Below are positions 43,191 to 51,967 of a DNA stretch of 64,000 nucleotides, one piece after another. The stretch lies in the NCBI GenBank assembly GCA_964387945.1, contig CAYLYX010000015.1:3639-67638 (forward strand), written 5' to 3'. The notes under the pieces were generated by a model, which saw nothing but the letters and a program-made list of their open reading frames with translations, made no database searches and had not been told where the DNA came from. Position numbers and translations under genes: made by a program. The DNA is from Parvicella sp964387945. Its GTDB lineage: Bacteria; Bacteroidota; Bacteroidia; Flavobacteriales_D; Parvicellaceae. How positions within the stretch are numbered: the stretch's first letter is position 1; each line of letters begins with the position of its first letter.

Positions 43191-43817
43191 ATGACAATTA
43201 CAGGACAAAAATTCCCAGACATCTCTGTTAGTGCAATGAGCGAAATGGGAGATACGTTTACCCTTAACGTGTTAAAAGAAGCAACAGAGAACAAGCAAAA
43301 GGTATTACTTTTTTGGTACCCAAAAGACTTCACTTTCGTTTGCCCAACAGAACTTCATGCATTTCAAGAAGCGCTAGGAGAATTTGAAAAGAGAAACGTC
43401 AAGGTTGTAGGAGCATCCTGCGATACAGCGGAGGTACATTTTGCATGGCTTAGTACCGCAAAGGACAAAGGAGGAATAGAAGGAGTAACCTATCCGATTT
43501 TGGCTGATAGTAACCGAAACCTTGCAAAAACCTTAGGCATTTTGGACAGCCAAACATCTAGTGATAATGAGGAGTTACTAGAAGGTGATCATGTAACTTA
43601 CAGAGCAACTTATCTCATTGATGAGGATGGGGTAGTTTTTCATGAAGGTGTGAATCACATGCCCTTAGGACGAAATGTGAAAGAATTCCTTCGATTGATT
43701 GATGCTTACGCTCATGTACAGCAAAACGGAGAAGTTTGCCCAGCTAATTGGGAGGAAGGAAAGGATGCTATGAAAGCTGACTCAAAAGGAGTTGCAGCCT
43801 ATTTATCAACCCACTAA
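43191..43817 (+). CDS. ahpC: alkyl hydroperoxide reductase subunit C, 2-Cys peroxiredoxin
   Basis: 208 residues. The peroxidatic cysteine is Cys51 in FTFVCPTELHAF and the resolving cysteine lies in GEVCPANWEEGKDAMK. It reduces hydrogen peroxide and organic peroxides. No ahpF is present; the thioredoxin encoded 11 bases downstream is a likely electron donor. It is the first gene of a plus-strand unit that ends with dps. Confidence 0.97.
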   Translation: MTITGQKFPDISVSAMSEMGDTFTLNVLKEATENKQKVLLFWYPKDFTFVCPTELHAFQEALGEFEKRNVKVVGASCDTAEVHFAWLSTAKDKGGIEGVTYPILADSNRNLAKTLGILDSQTSSDNEELLEGDHVTYRATYLIDEDGVVFHEGVNHMPLGRNVKEFLRLIDAYAHVQQNGEVCPANWEEGKDAMKADSKGVAAYLSTH

Positions 43818-43828
43818 AATTAAAAGCA

Positions 43829-44143
43829 ATGTACACAGAACTAGAAGATGACAACCTCCTGGAAGTGGTGACAGAAAAAAAGAATGTCATCGTTCAATAC
43901 GCAGCAGGGTGGTGTGGGAACTGTCGAATTATAAAACCAAAATTCAAGAAGTTCTCTCAGGATCATGAGAACTATGAGTTTGTGGTAGTGGATGCCGAGC
44001 GTTTCCCAAAGTCGAGAGGTATGGCAAACGTAGACAACCTACCCACATTTGCAGCTTTTACCGATGGCTCATTTGTTAACCAGATTCAAACCAATAAGGC
44101 CGAATCATTAAAAGAATTTATCGATGAAGTTACCAGCAATTAA
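43829..44143 (+). CDS. thioredoxin family protein
   Basis: 104 residues. The active site is AAGWCGNCRIIKP (Cys29, Cys32; GN between the cysteines rather than the GP of classical thioredoxin) and the cis-proline loop is VDNLPTFAAF. It probably recycles AhpC. Its 3' end overlaps the next gene by 20 bases (44124-44143), so translation is coupled. Confidence 0.92.
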   Translation: MYTELEDDNLLEVVTEKKNVIVQYAAGWCGNCRIIKPKFKKFSQDHENYEFVVVDAERFPKSRGMANVDNLPTFAAFTDGSFVNQIQTNKAESLKEFIDEVTSN

Positions 44144-44378
44144 ACATATCCATAAATTTATAGAAGAAAAAGATGTTGACTTTGTGCATGAGGCAATTGA
44201 ACTGCTTGAGCATGTTTCAGAAAGCCGAGGCTTAAAGGATGAAGAACTCGACACCATAGGGGAATTACTGTCCAATATGTATGGAGCGATTGAAGTAGAG
44301 AAAATGATCGCAGATGGAATGACCCAGAAGGAAGCACTCAATAAATTTATGGAGCGCGTTATGGGTTCAATTAACTGA
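44124..44378 (+). CDS. small helical protein of the ahpC-dps cluster (DUF6952-like)
   Basis: 84 residues, mostly helical and acidic (KHIHKFIEEKDVDFVHEAIE, LLEHVSESRGLKDEELDTIG, KMIADGMTQKEALNKFMERV). No cysteine, metal motif or signal peptide. Such proteins recur in Bacteroidota between thioredoxin and dps; I associate them with DUF6952 from memory. The overlap with thioredoxin and the 13-base gap to dps make a role in peroxide defence likely but unproven. Confidence 0.8.
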   Translation: MKLPAIKHIHKFIEEKDVDFVHEAIELLEHVSESRGLKDEELDTIGELLSNMYGAIEVEKMIADGMTQKEALNKFMERVMGSIN

Positions 44379-44391
44379 TAAAATAAACAAT

Positions 44392-44865
44392 ATGGAAAAT
44401 TTGAATAGAATCGGATTAGATGCTGAAAAAAGTAAGGGTTTGATCAAACAACTAGAGGACTTATTGGCTAATTACTCGGTGTTTTACCAAAATACGAGAG
44501 GATACCACTGGAACATCAAAGGAGCTAATTTCTTTGAACTTCATGTGAAATTTGAAGAACTATATAATGATCTCATTTTGAAAATCGATGAGGTGGCCGA
44601 ACGAATTCTCACTTTGGGAAGCGATCCTGAGCATCGTTTTTCTGCTTATCTATCGCTCAGCGAAATAAAGGAGGCAACTGACTTATCTGATGGAAAAATA
44701 GCCATTGCAGATATCTTAGAAAGTTTCAAAACTTTGTTAATCAAGCAGCGAGCAATTATGGAGTTCGCGGCTGAGATTGGTGATGAAGGTACGAGTGCCC
44801 TCATGAGTGATTACATTCGAGAGCAAGAAAAGCTAATTTGGATGTATTCTGCCTATTTGAAGTAA
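44392..44865 (+). CDS. dps: Dps family DNA-protecting ferritin
   Basis: 157 residues. The ferroxidase ligands lie in YHWNIKGANFFELHVKFEEL and IDEVAERILTLG, the arrangement of Dps dodecamers that oxidise and store iron and shield DNA from Fenton chemistry. It ends the OxyR-linked operon and is followed by a strong terminator. Confidence 0.96.
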   Translation: MENLNRIGLDAEKSKGLIKQLEDLLANYSVFYQNTRGYHWNIKGANFFELHVKFEELYNDLILKIDEVAERILTLGSDPEHRFSAYLSLSEIKEATDLSDGKIAIADILESFKTLLIKQRAIMEFAAEIGDEGTSALMSDYIREQEKLIWMYSAYLK

Positions 44866-44890
44866 GTTCGGAATAAGAACAATTAGGTTG

Positions 44891-44920
44891 AGGGAGACAA
44901 TGGTCTCCCTTTTCTTGTTT
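44891..44920 (+). terminator. intrinsic terminator after dps
   Basis: Perfect 8-bp stem AGGGAGAC/GTCTCCCT (44891-44898 with 44903-44910), loop AATG, then TTTCTTGTTT. It ends the ahpC-dps unit and its U run overlaps the last bases of the convergent T9SS gene. Confidence 0.85.
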
Positions 44921-47123
44921 AGCGAATCAGGTTTGTGTGACCTCGAACTAATTGAGTCCCAATTTCACCAGCTTCTTGATAATCCAGTTTCCAAATGTAC
45001 ACTCCTTCTGGAGTAGGTTTGCCAAATTGATTTCCATCCCATAGCGTGTGAATGTCGTCCGTTTCAAAGACGATTTGTCCCCATCGATCAAAGATGATCA
45101 GTTCGTAGCTTTCAGGAACAATTCCAGAGAAAACAGGTCCAAAAAAATCATTAATTCCATCGTTGTTGGGAGAAAAAGTATTGGGTATAAAAAGAGAAAG
45201 TACATTCAGCACAGTAAGCTCTTTGCAAATGCTATCTAAGCATCCGCTTGTGTTCATGGAGGTCAGGCAAATGGTATACGAACTGGTGTCTTCCGGAAAT
45301 TGGACTACTGGGTTTTCTTGAGTTGAGCTGAAGTAGTATCCATTACTGCCCATGATTTCCCAGCTAAATTGGTCAGAATCTGTAGAAGTATTGACCAAAG
45401 TCAGTTCACTATTTTCTGTAGTGATCAATTGTGGAGAATAGCTGAACGATGCCTCAGGAGTGGCTTCTGCATTGATGTAGTGAGAATATATACTTGTGGA
45501 AGAACACCCTTCTTGCGAAGTTACCGAGTAGCTGATATCATATACCCCTGCATCAAAAGTTTGTGAGACAGAGTTGCACGCTGTGCTTGTTGTTCCATTT
45601 CCAAAATCCCATAGACAAGCGGTAGCTGTGTTTTGTCCGATAAAAGTAACAGACAATGGCTCACAACCATACAGCGTATCAGCTACAAAAGTAGAAGTTG
45701 GTAAATGCCCAACGATCAAATCAAAGGTGTCGGGAACTCCCGGACAAGTACTAGATGAGGTGGGTGTAACTTCAAAACTAATGGTGTATGCGTTATTGGT
45801 TGTGTTGTTGGTAATGAAATCAGGGATATTACCTGTCCCAACGGTTCCAAAGCCAAAATCCTGTCCCGAAATTAACGACCACGAAGTTGTGCTGCTGGCT
45901 GGTTGCGAAACGAAGTTAGGCAACGAAACCAACTCTCCATGACATACCGTGTCATCTGGTGTTGGATTAACTGTGGGTCCACTTGCGATTGCTACGGTAG
46001 CACCGGAGGATACGGTACAAGATGCGCTGGAGTTAAAGGTGATGTTGTAGTTTCCTGTAGCGCTTGTCGATGGCATAATTTCGCCATTCAATGGATTGAT
46101 GGATAAACCACTGGGAGAGGCAGAAAAAGTCCCTCCTGTAGGCCCAGTAACAGTGGGCTGGACTGGGGAATCTACAGTGCAATAGGTTGAAGCAGGGTAG
46201 TTCACACTTACGGAGTCGTTGACCGTAAGGTTAAAAACGTGCGTGCCGGTATGTGAACCACATCCACTTGTAATGGCACTAGAAGATGTTGATGTTAAGG
46301 TTACAGTATAAGTGCCTGGAACAGTATAGGTGTGGGTTGGATATTGTAGATTTGAGCTGTTACCATCTCCAAAATCCCATGACCATTGATCAGGACAAGG
46401 GTATGAGGTGTCATAGAAGTCATACTCTCCAAAGTTTCCAGTGCATTGACCAAAGCCATTGGTGTTGATAGAAGCATCGCAAATGGTCCAGTTGTCTACC
46501 GTAGCTCCATAATTGTTGCACTGTGTCCCAGTGCTAATTCGAAAACGGAATTCGACTTGAGGAACACCGCCTAGTGATGCAATACATTTTCTAACGACAA
46601 TCCAATTGGAGGGGGCTCCTGTGCCGCTAAAACAGCCTCCCACATTTCCTCCCCAGTTGTCTGGATAATTATACCAGTTTTGTTCGTAGCACCCACCATT
46701 TCCTGCAGGCGGTGAAACGATTTGCCATGAAGCACCTCCGTTCGTGCTGTATTCCATCCAAATTTCATCGTAGCTTGTGCTGGCTTCATTGCTCCAATAA
46801 AAGTTGAACTCGAGATAGGGATCGGTGATTTGAGAGAAATCGTAAACAGGCGATCTGGCCCAGGAATCTTCGTTTGAGTTGTAGGTACTGTTGGGAGTAT
46901 TACCGCCTAGAATGAGACATTTTCCGCCTCCGGTGATATCATCAACAATATGCAGTTTATTGGGGTTGTCGTAGGTCCAAGAGGAGTTTGTACCTCCAAA
47001 AGTCCAAGGATTTGAAGCATCGAAGTTTTCACTTACGCAGCCATTTGCTGGGACTACGATCTGTCCAGTCGCCAAAAAAGCTGAGAGTAAACCAAGCGAG
47101 AGAAAAAGAACTCGCAACAACAT
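44919..47123 (-). CDS. secreted protein with gliding-motility-type (type B) T9SS C-terminal domain and PKD repeats
   Basis: 734 residues with a signal peptide (ending FLATGQ). The N-terminal part is a beta-rich lectin-like fold with WARSPVYDFSQITDPYLEF and EIWMEYSTNGGASWQI. PKD-type domains follow (SWDFGDGNSSNLQYPTHTYT; CLWDFGNGTTS). The last 95 residues, FIPNTFSPNNDGINDFFGPV to YELIIFDRWGQIVFETDD and GVYIWKLDYQEAG, are the CHU_C/type B sorting domain. It is exported through T9SS and held on the surface, probably as an adhesin. It stands alone, with terminators on both sides. Confidence 0.92.
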   Translation of the reverse strand: MLLRVLFLSLGLLSAFLATGQIVVPANGCVSENFDASNPWTFGGTNSSWTYDNPNKLHIVDDITGGGKCLILGGNTPNSTYNSNEDSWARSPVYDFSQITDPYLEFNFYWSNEASTSYDEIWMEYSTNGGASWQIVSPPAGNGGCYEQNWYNYPDNWGGNVGGCFSGTGAPSNWIVVRKCIASLGGVPQVEFRFRISTGTQCNNYGATVDNWTICDASINTNGFGQCTGNFGEYDFYDTSYPCPDQWSWDFGDGNSSNLQYPTHTYTVPGTYTVTLTSTSSSAITSGCGSHTGTHVFNLTVNDSVSVNYPASTYCTVDSPVQPTVTGPTGGTFSASPSGLSINPLNGEIMPSTSATGNYNITFNSSASCTVSSGATVAIASGPTVNPTPDDTVCHGELVSLPNFVSQPASSTTSWSLISGQDFGFGTVGTGNIPDFITNNTTNNAYTISFEVTPTSSSTCPGVPDTFDLIVGHLPTSTFVADTLYGCEPLSVTFIGQNTATACLWDFGNGTTSTACNSVSQTFDAGVYDISYSVTSQEGCSSTSIYSHYINAEATPEASFSYSPQLITTENSELTLVNTSTDSDQFSWEIMGSNGYYFSSTQENPVVQFPEDTSSYTICLTSMNTSGCLDSICKELTVLNVLSLFIPNTFSPNNDGINDFFGPVFSGIVPESYELIIFDRWGQIVFETDDIHTLWDGNQFGKPTPEGVYIWKLDYQEAGEIGTQLVRGHTNLIR

Positions 47124-47275
47124 TTCAAAGCAGGTTTTGTTTTCCAGTGGATGGTTTCAGTTTTCTATTGAAAACATCTAGGATATCACCAACTGGATTA
47201 CTGCAAAGGTAAGGTAGTTCAACCAAAAATGAGAATTGAAATAAGAATAAATTGTTAAGAATGAATGGGTTAAAC

Positions 47276-47307
47276 AAAAAGAGCGGACTTTCAAGTCCGC
47301 TCTTTTT
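47276..47307 (-). terminator. strong, potentially bidirectional terminator after the TonB receptor gene
   Basis: 15-bp inverted repeat AAAAAGAGCGGACTT/AAGTCCGCTCTTTTT (47276-47290 with 47293-47307). The A/T flanks give U runs on both strands, so it can stop transcription either way. Confidence 0.88.
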
Positions 47308-47320
47308 AAAAGCCACTTAC

Positions 47321-50212
47321 TTACTTGAGGGTATAGCCAATAGAAAAGGAGAAGGTTCTTCCTTGTCTCAAGTAATCATAAACTTGAGGTTCTGCATTAT
47401 AGGCCTCGTAGAACCTCCTTTTAGCATTCGTCTCACTGTCTAGGATGTTTTGAACCGTTAAACTTCCTTTCCATTGCATATTCTTTCCAAACTTCTTACT
47501 GATCTTAAAGTTTAAACTGTGGAAGGGTTGTTCGTATACATCAGGAATAATTCCTGTACCGATAACTGCAAGGCGTTTTCCTTGGACATTATAACTGAGG
47601 TTGGCATCGATACCTAAAGAATCTTGACCGAAGGAAACAAAGCCGTTAATCATGAATGGAGACTGACCAAACATGGGGCGGTAATCATCAATTACTTCCC
47701 CTTCTCTAGCATAACTTTCACGAACTTCTTTCTCGGTTTGTCCATTCAATACTACTTTGTTCATGTCAATTCTTGATTCAACATAGGTGAAGTTGGCACC
47801 CAGATATAACTTTTTATAATCTTCCTCTTGCCACCCAATTCGCTTTCTGACCTCAAACTCAACACCATAAACATCTGCTTCACCAGCATTTGTAGGTTGG
47901 ATATCATTAGGTGAGGTTTCAAAAACGGCAATTTCAATTGGGTTAATAAACTTTTTATAGAATACGCTGGCACTCAATACTTCTGTTCTTCCATAAAAAT
48001 ATTCCCATCTCAAATCTGCGTTGTGAATGGTTGTTTGCAAGAGATCAATATTTCCATTAAAGGTTCTTCCTTGAATTGGATCGTAAATCTGGGCGTTGGA
48101 TTTCTCCCTAAACGAGGGTCTTGCTAGTGTCTGAGAATAAGAAGCTCTTATGTTCATCGTTTCAAACAAAGAGTCTTTTATTGCATACACAAGGTTGACA
48201 GCAGGTAGAAAGTTAAGTTCATTGAGGGTTTCAGCATTGTTAAGCTCTATGGAGTTGTCAAAATTCACCCCAGTGTACTTATAAATTGCCTGTTCGACTC
48301 TTACACCGTAAATTGCCTTTAACTTTTCGTTTACGGGATACTCATGCATAGCGAATCCACCGATAACTAATTGAGAACCCTCAAAAGTATTTGCAAATTG
48401 ACGCTCTCCATCTCCAAATGTTCCTGAATCTGTTTCTGCTGTCCAGATATTCTCTTCTTCGAAGAACCAGTTTGGATCATTAGGAAGGTTGACGATTTTT
48501 TCAACTCTAAAGATGTAATCCAAGATTCGATAATCTCTTTGCTTGTAAGTTTCAGCTCCTCCAAATTTAATTTTTGATTCAAGAGAATCTTTTGTCTTAT
48601 AGGAATATTCAAAGTCAAACTTAGCGTTCAAATTAGTTTCATTGAGATCTCTATATATTCTGAGTATTTCGGCTCCAACACTTTGGTTGTATTGATATAA
48701 GGTGTTGTTTTCGTCTACAGGGTCTGGAACTTCTTCAAGTACAGTACTTCTGATATCAGGATCATTTAAAGTAGCAAGAGAAGGAGACAGACTCCAGTTT
48801 GCCATCCATTTATTCTTCTTTAGTGTGTGTTTTCCTGATAAGTTGATGTTCGTTACTGACCTCTGGGTATACTGCAAACTTTGTTTTACCAGAATTGCAG
48901 GATTTTCTTCAAAGTTTTGTTCACGTTGACTAGTTGCACTTGACTGACCATTTTGAGTATGGAAAACGTTTAAAGACAACTTATGCACTTTGTTAATCTT
49001 AATGGATTGACCTAACAGTGCAGACCAAATTACATTGTGTGTTCCAAGATCACCTGCAGTTTTTCTGTCTGCAAAGAGTTCATATTGACTACTATCTGGA
49101 TACTTTCGATAGGCGTTGAACTTTGCATTCTCATAGAAGGTGTAGTTATTCTGGTAGTTCAGGTATAAGTTATAACCGTAGTCGATATCCTTTTTGTCGC
49201 TGTTGATTTGATTTCCGAACCCGAATGAATAACTCTGATTCATCAAGGCAGTTCCAGATTCAACCGCCATTTGTGGATTGAATGATTTGGTAAGGTCCGT
49301 AAGTCGTTGCTGTTCAGCTGGATCCCCGGTAGATGGATCTGGAAAAGCTGTGTTTGGATGTACTGGAAGAGCTCTAGTACCATCGTCAAAACCAAGAAAA
49401 TCTGTACTACTTTTAGAATAAAGAATGAAGTCAGGGTTAAAGGTTGTAATTGAATTATAGCCAAACCCTGCTGAAAAGCTCAGCGTTTTCTTAGAAGGGA
49501 AGTCTTTGGTGACGATGTCAACCAGCCCTCCCGTATAGTCTCCTGGTAGGTCTGGTGTAAAGGTTTTATATACCGTAATGTTGTCAATAAGATTGGTTGG
49601 GAAAATATCCATTTGGATGGTGTTACGATCAGGGTCTAGTCCAGGAATTACCATTCCGTTTAGGATTGTTTTAGTATATCGATCTCCCAATCCACGAACA
49701 TATACGTATTTTCCGCCTTCTACAGAAACCCCTGTAACACGTTTGATTACTTCACCAGCATCACCATCGCCTGTTTTTTTCATTTGTTCCGAAGAGGTTC
49801 CATCTACCATGTTCGTGGATTTCATTTTCTCACGATCAAATGCTGCCATGGTGTTGGATGCTTTCTTTTCTGCAGTAACTGTAAACTCAACTAAAACTTC
49901 GTTGGAAGTTCCTAGTTGCACATTTTCAACAATTGTTTCATCAGCAACTAGTGTAAACTCTTTTTCTGTATTCGCGTAAGAAGTAAAGGAGTATACAATT
50001 GTGTAAGTTCCAGGTTCAAGTTTGAGTGTATAGTTACCATCCAAATCTGAAGTAGTTCCTTTAGAAACATCTCCTTTTACATAAATGTTTGCAAACGGTA
50101 GCGTTTCTCCGTTGGTCTTGTCGGTAACCTGACCTCTTAGTATTCCCTTTTGTCCAAGTGCTACAATTCCCGAAAAAATAAGAATTGAAATGAAGATTAA
50201 TCTTGTTGTCAT
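47321..50212 (-). CDS. TonB-dependent receptor with CarboxypepD_reg domain
   Basis: 963 residues. Signal peptide, then a carboxypeptidase regulatory-like domain (about 22-110, RGQVTDKTNGETLPFANIYV), a plug domain (GVSVEGGKYVYVRGLGDRYT), and a long 22-strand barrel ending in the aromatic FSFSIGYTL. It should import a substrate across the outer membrane with TonB. It has no SusD partner; instead a beta-helix-like lipoprotein is encoded directly upstream on the same strand. A strong hairpin between them means the two can be expressed at different levels. The ligand is unknown. Confidence 0.94.
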   Translation of the reverse strand: MTTRLIFISILIFSGIVALGQKGILRGQVTDKTNGETLPFANIYVKGDVSKGTTSDLDGNYTLKLEPGTYTIVYSFTSYANTEKEFTLVADETIVENVQLGTSNEVLVEFTVTAEKKASNTMAAFDREKMKSTNMVDGTSSEQMKKTGDGDAGEVIKRVTGVSVEGGKYVYVRGLGDRYTKTILNGMVIPGLDPDRNTIQMDIFPTNLIDNITVYKTFTPDLPGDYTGGLVDIVTKDFPSKKTLSFSAGFGYNSITTFNPDFILYSKSSTDFLGFDDGTRALPVHPNTAFPDPSTGDPAEQQRLTDLTKSFNPQMAVESGTALMNQSYSFGFGNQINSDKKDIDYGYNLYLNYQNNYTFYENAKFNAYRKYPDSSQYELFADRKTAGDLGTHNVIWSALLGQSIKINKVHKLSLNVFHTQNGQSSATSQREQNFEENPAILVKQSLQYTQRSVTNINLSGKHTLKKNKWMANWSLSPSLATLNDPDIRSTVLEEVPDPVDENNTLYQYNQSVGAEILRIYRDLNETNLNAKFDFEYSYKTKDSLESKIKFGGAETYKQRDYRILDYIFRVEKIVNLPNDPNWFFEEENIWTAETDSGTFGDGERQFANTFEGSQLVIGGFAMHEYPVNEKLKAIYGVRVEQAIYKYTGVNFDNSIELNNAETLNELNFLPAVNLVYAIKDSLFETMNIRASYSQTLARPSFREKSNAQIYDPIQGRTFNGNIDLLQTTIHNADLRWEYFYGRTEVLSASVFYKKFINPIEIAVFETSPNDIQPTNAGEADVYGVEFEVRKRIGWQEEDYKKLYLGANFTYVESRIDMNKVVLNGQTEKEVRESYAREGEVIDDYRPMFGQSPFMINGFVSFGQDSLGIDANLSYNVQGKRLAVIGTGIIPDVYEQPFHSLNFKISKKFGKNMQWKGSLTVQNILDSETNAKRRFYEAYNAEPQVYDYLRQGRTFSFSIGYTLK

Positions 50213-50230
50213 TGGTTAGTGAGTATTAAA

Positions 50231-50265
50231 GAAAAAATCCAATGCGGTTTTTACCGCATTGGATT
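50231..50265 (-). terminator. strong intrinsic terminator between the lipoprotein and TonB receptor genes
   Basis: 13-bp perfect stem (50236-50248 with 50253-50265; core CCAATGCGGT), loop of four, with a U run from the plus-strand A run at 50232-50237. It lies before the receptor start (50212), so it should reduce read-through from the lipoprotein gene into the receptor. Confidence 0.88.
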
Positions 50266-50292
50266 ATATTATTCAATATGAAAATCTATAAA

Positions 50293-51648
50293 TTAAAGTT
50301 TACCTTTCATTGCAGTCCATGTCCACGAGAATACTGACTCGTTAGCTCCAACTGTAGCTGCAGTTACAACAGCAGATCCAGAAGTAGTTACGGCAGTCTC
50401 CGCAGTAGCTTCCTGAGAAGAAGTACAGATATCGTTTGACTCCAATTCAACTGATCCATTGTAAACGTCAATTACGTCTGCAATTGTGTTTGTTGAAGTA
50501 ACGAACTGACAGTTCGAAATAGTTAGCGATGGAGAAGCATCTGTTAAGTTTGAGTAAGCATCTGTTTTTACCGTACAAGTTGTTGTGTCAGAAAAAGAAG
50601 ATCTGAACTTAAGAACTTTTCCAGTGTAACCTTCAAAAGCAATGTTTGAAAGCGTTCCTTGCGTTTTTGATTTTAAATCTCCACCAGTCTTTGTTGAGTA
50701 TCCTTTAACAGTTCCGTTTGATAAAGTGAAGAATCCATTAGTCAATGTTCCTTCAGGACCATCAAGTTCTAACGCTTCATCTGTATTATCATTTTGTACA
50801 ACTACCCAGTTGTCAACAGTACCAGCATAGTTTTGATCTACATCTAATCCGTCATCTTGAACGAAAGCAATCAAAGCATTGTCAACGTCTACTGTTCCAC
50901 CAAAGAACTCGATTCCGTCATCTAGGTTAGAAACGATTTCAATGTTGCTAATTGAAGTTCCAGATCCAACACCTGCCAAAGTAAGTCCTTGGATTTCTGA
51001 ACCAGCACCTAAGATAGAACCGCTGTGTCTAATAGATACGTAAGACATTGTTCCAGAGTTATCGTTTGAAGTGGTTCCTCCATAATAGCTGTATGTTGTT
51101 GTAGCAGGAATTCCTTCTACCTGAGCTTCGTCATCACCATCAGCAGCAGAGATTGGAGCAGCTCCAAGAATAACAACACCACCCCACTTACCAGCGTCAG
51201 TCTCATCAAGGTTTGTTCCTGAAGTTTGACCAATTTCAATATCATCCAATACAGAAGTAAAGATGATTGGAGAAGATGAAGTACCAACAGCGTTTATCAT
51301 AGATCCTCTAGCAACGATCAAAGCAGAAGCGTTAGCTCCAGAACCTTCCTGTCCTTTAATGATAGTTCCAGCCTCAATTGTAAGGGTAGCTCCATTATCA
51401 ACAACTACAAGACCGTCCAACTCATAAATTTTGTCATTAGTCCAAGTAGTGTTAGAAGTAATTGATCCAGTCACTACTTCATTTGTTTCTTCTTCTTCAG
51501 GGTATTCACAAGACCCGTCATCTTTTTTTGCTTTTTCGTTGTAGTTTGTAGCAGTCTCATCCGTACATCCTTTTTTACAAGAAGTCATAGAAACAGAAGC
51601 AACTACCAAAGCAGCTAATCCGATTTTTGTAATGTTTTTTGTGTTCAT
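50293..51648 (-). CDS. beta-helix-like lipoprotein linked to a TonB receptor
   Basis: 451 residues from the ATG at 51648. Lipobox SMTSC (Cys24), a Cys- and acid-rich neck (KKGCTDETATNY, then KKDDGSCEYPEEEE), then a long beta-solenoid: VVTGSITSNTTWTNDKIYEL, LTIEAGTIIKGQEGSGANAS, GGVVILGAAPISA, VSNLDDGIEFFGGTVDVDNA. The repeats of GT/DG turns suggest a right-handed beta-helix. Proteins of this kind are abundant in marine Bacteroidota beside TonB receptors, possibly as the substrate-binding partner. Expression is probably governed by the ATGAGT repeats upstream at 51726-51797. Confidence 0.8.
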   Translation of the reverse strand: MNTKNITKIGLAALVVASVSMTSCKKGCTDETATNYNEKAKKDDGSCEYPEEEETNEVVTGSITSNTTWTNDKIYELDGLVVVDNGATLTIEAGTIIKGQEGSGANASALIVARGSMINAVGTSSSPIIFTSVLDDIEIGQTSGTNLDETDAGKWGGVVILGAAPISAADGDDEAQVEGIPATTTYSYYGGTTSNDNSGTMSYVSIRHSGSILGAGSEIQGLTLAGVGSGTSISNIEIVSNLDDGIEFFGGTVDVDNALIAFVQDDGLDVDQNYAGTVDNWVVVQNDNTDEALELDGPEGTLTNGFFTLSNGTVKGYSTKTGGDLKSKTQGTLSNIAFEGYTGKVLKFRSSFSDTTTCTVKTDAYSNLTDASPSLTISNCQFVTSTNTIADVIDVYNGSVELESNDICTSSQEATAETAVTTSGSAVVTAATVGANESVFSWTWTAMKGKL

Positions 51649-51687
51649 CTTTTTGTGTTTAGTTTGATTGAATTTCACGATGCAAAA

Positions 51688-51797
51688 ATGAGTCAATCAA
51701 TTTAACTGCTGCTTACCTGAAAATTATGAGTAAATAAACGTTGTGTTACCTTAATGTTATGAGTTGAGAATAATTAAACTTTACCCCATGAATGAGT
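51688..51797. promoter_or_regulatory. array of phased ATGAGT direct repeats, candidate operator
   Basis: The 319-base divergent region 51649-51967 holds three imperfect copies of TTACC(T)n5-7ATGAGT at 51713-51731, 51746-51764 and 51781-51797. The ATGAGT ends are exactly 33 bases apart (51726, 51759, 51792). A lone ATGAGT is at 51688. A spacing of three helical turns fits a row of winged-helix dimers, such as the OmpR-family regulator encoded next door. The repeats would sit upstream of the lipoprotein start, which lacks a clear -33 box. Confidence 0.55.
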
Positions 51798-51945
51798 CGA
51801 ATACTGCGGAATGTTGTTTTGCTAATTGATTGATAGTAAGCACTTTGTTTATTTGTTAAGTTCATTGTTAACAAAATGTGAATGGTTTCATGTTCTTTTA
51901 AGAATGTAATAAACGGGGTTTAAAGTTCAGGTTAATCACTGCGAA

Positions 51946-51953
51946 TATATTTG
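51946..51953 (+). promoter_or_regulatory. candidate -7 element (TATATTTG) for the OmpR-family regulator
   Basis: Exact TAnnTTTG match 14 bases ahead of the ATG at 51968. No good -33 box. Confidence 0.45.
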
Positions 51954-51967
51954 CCGTGAACAAATGA

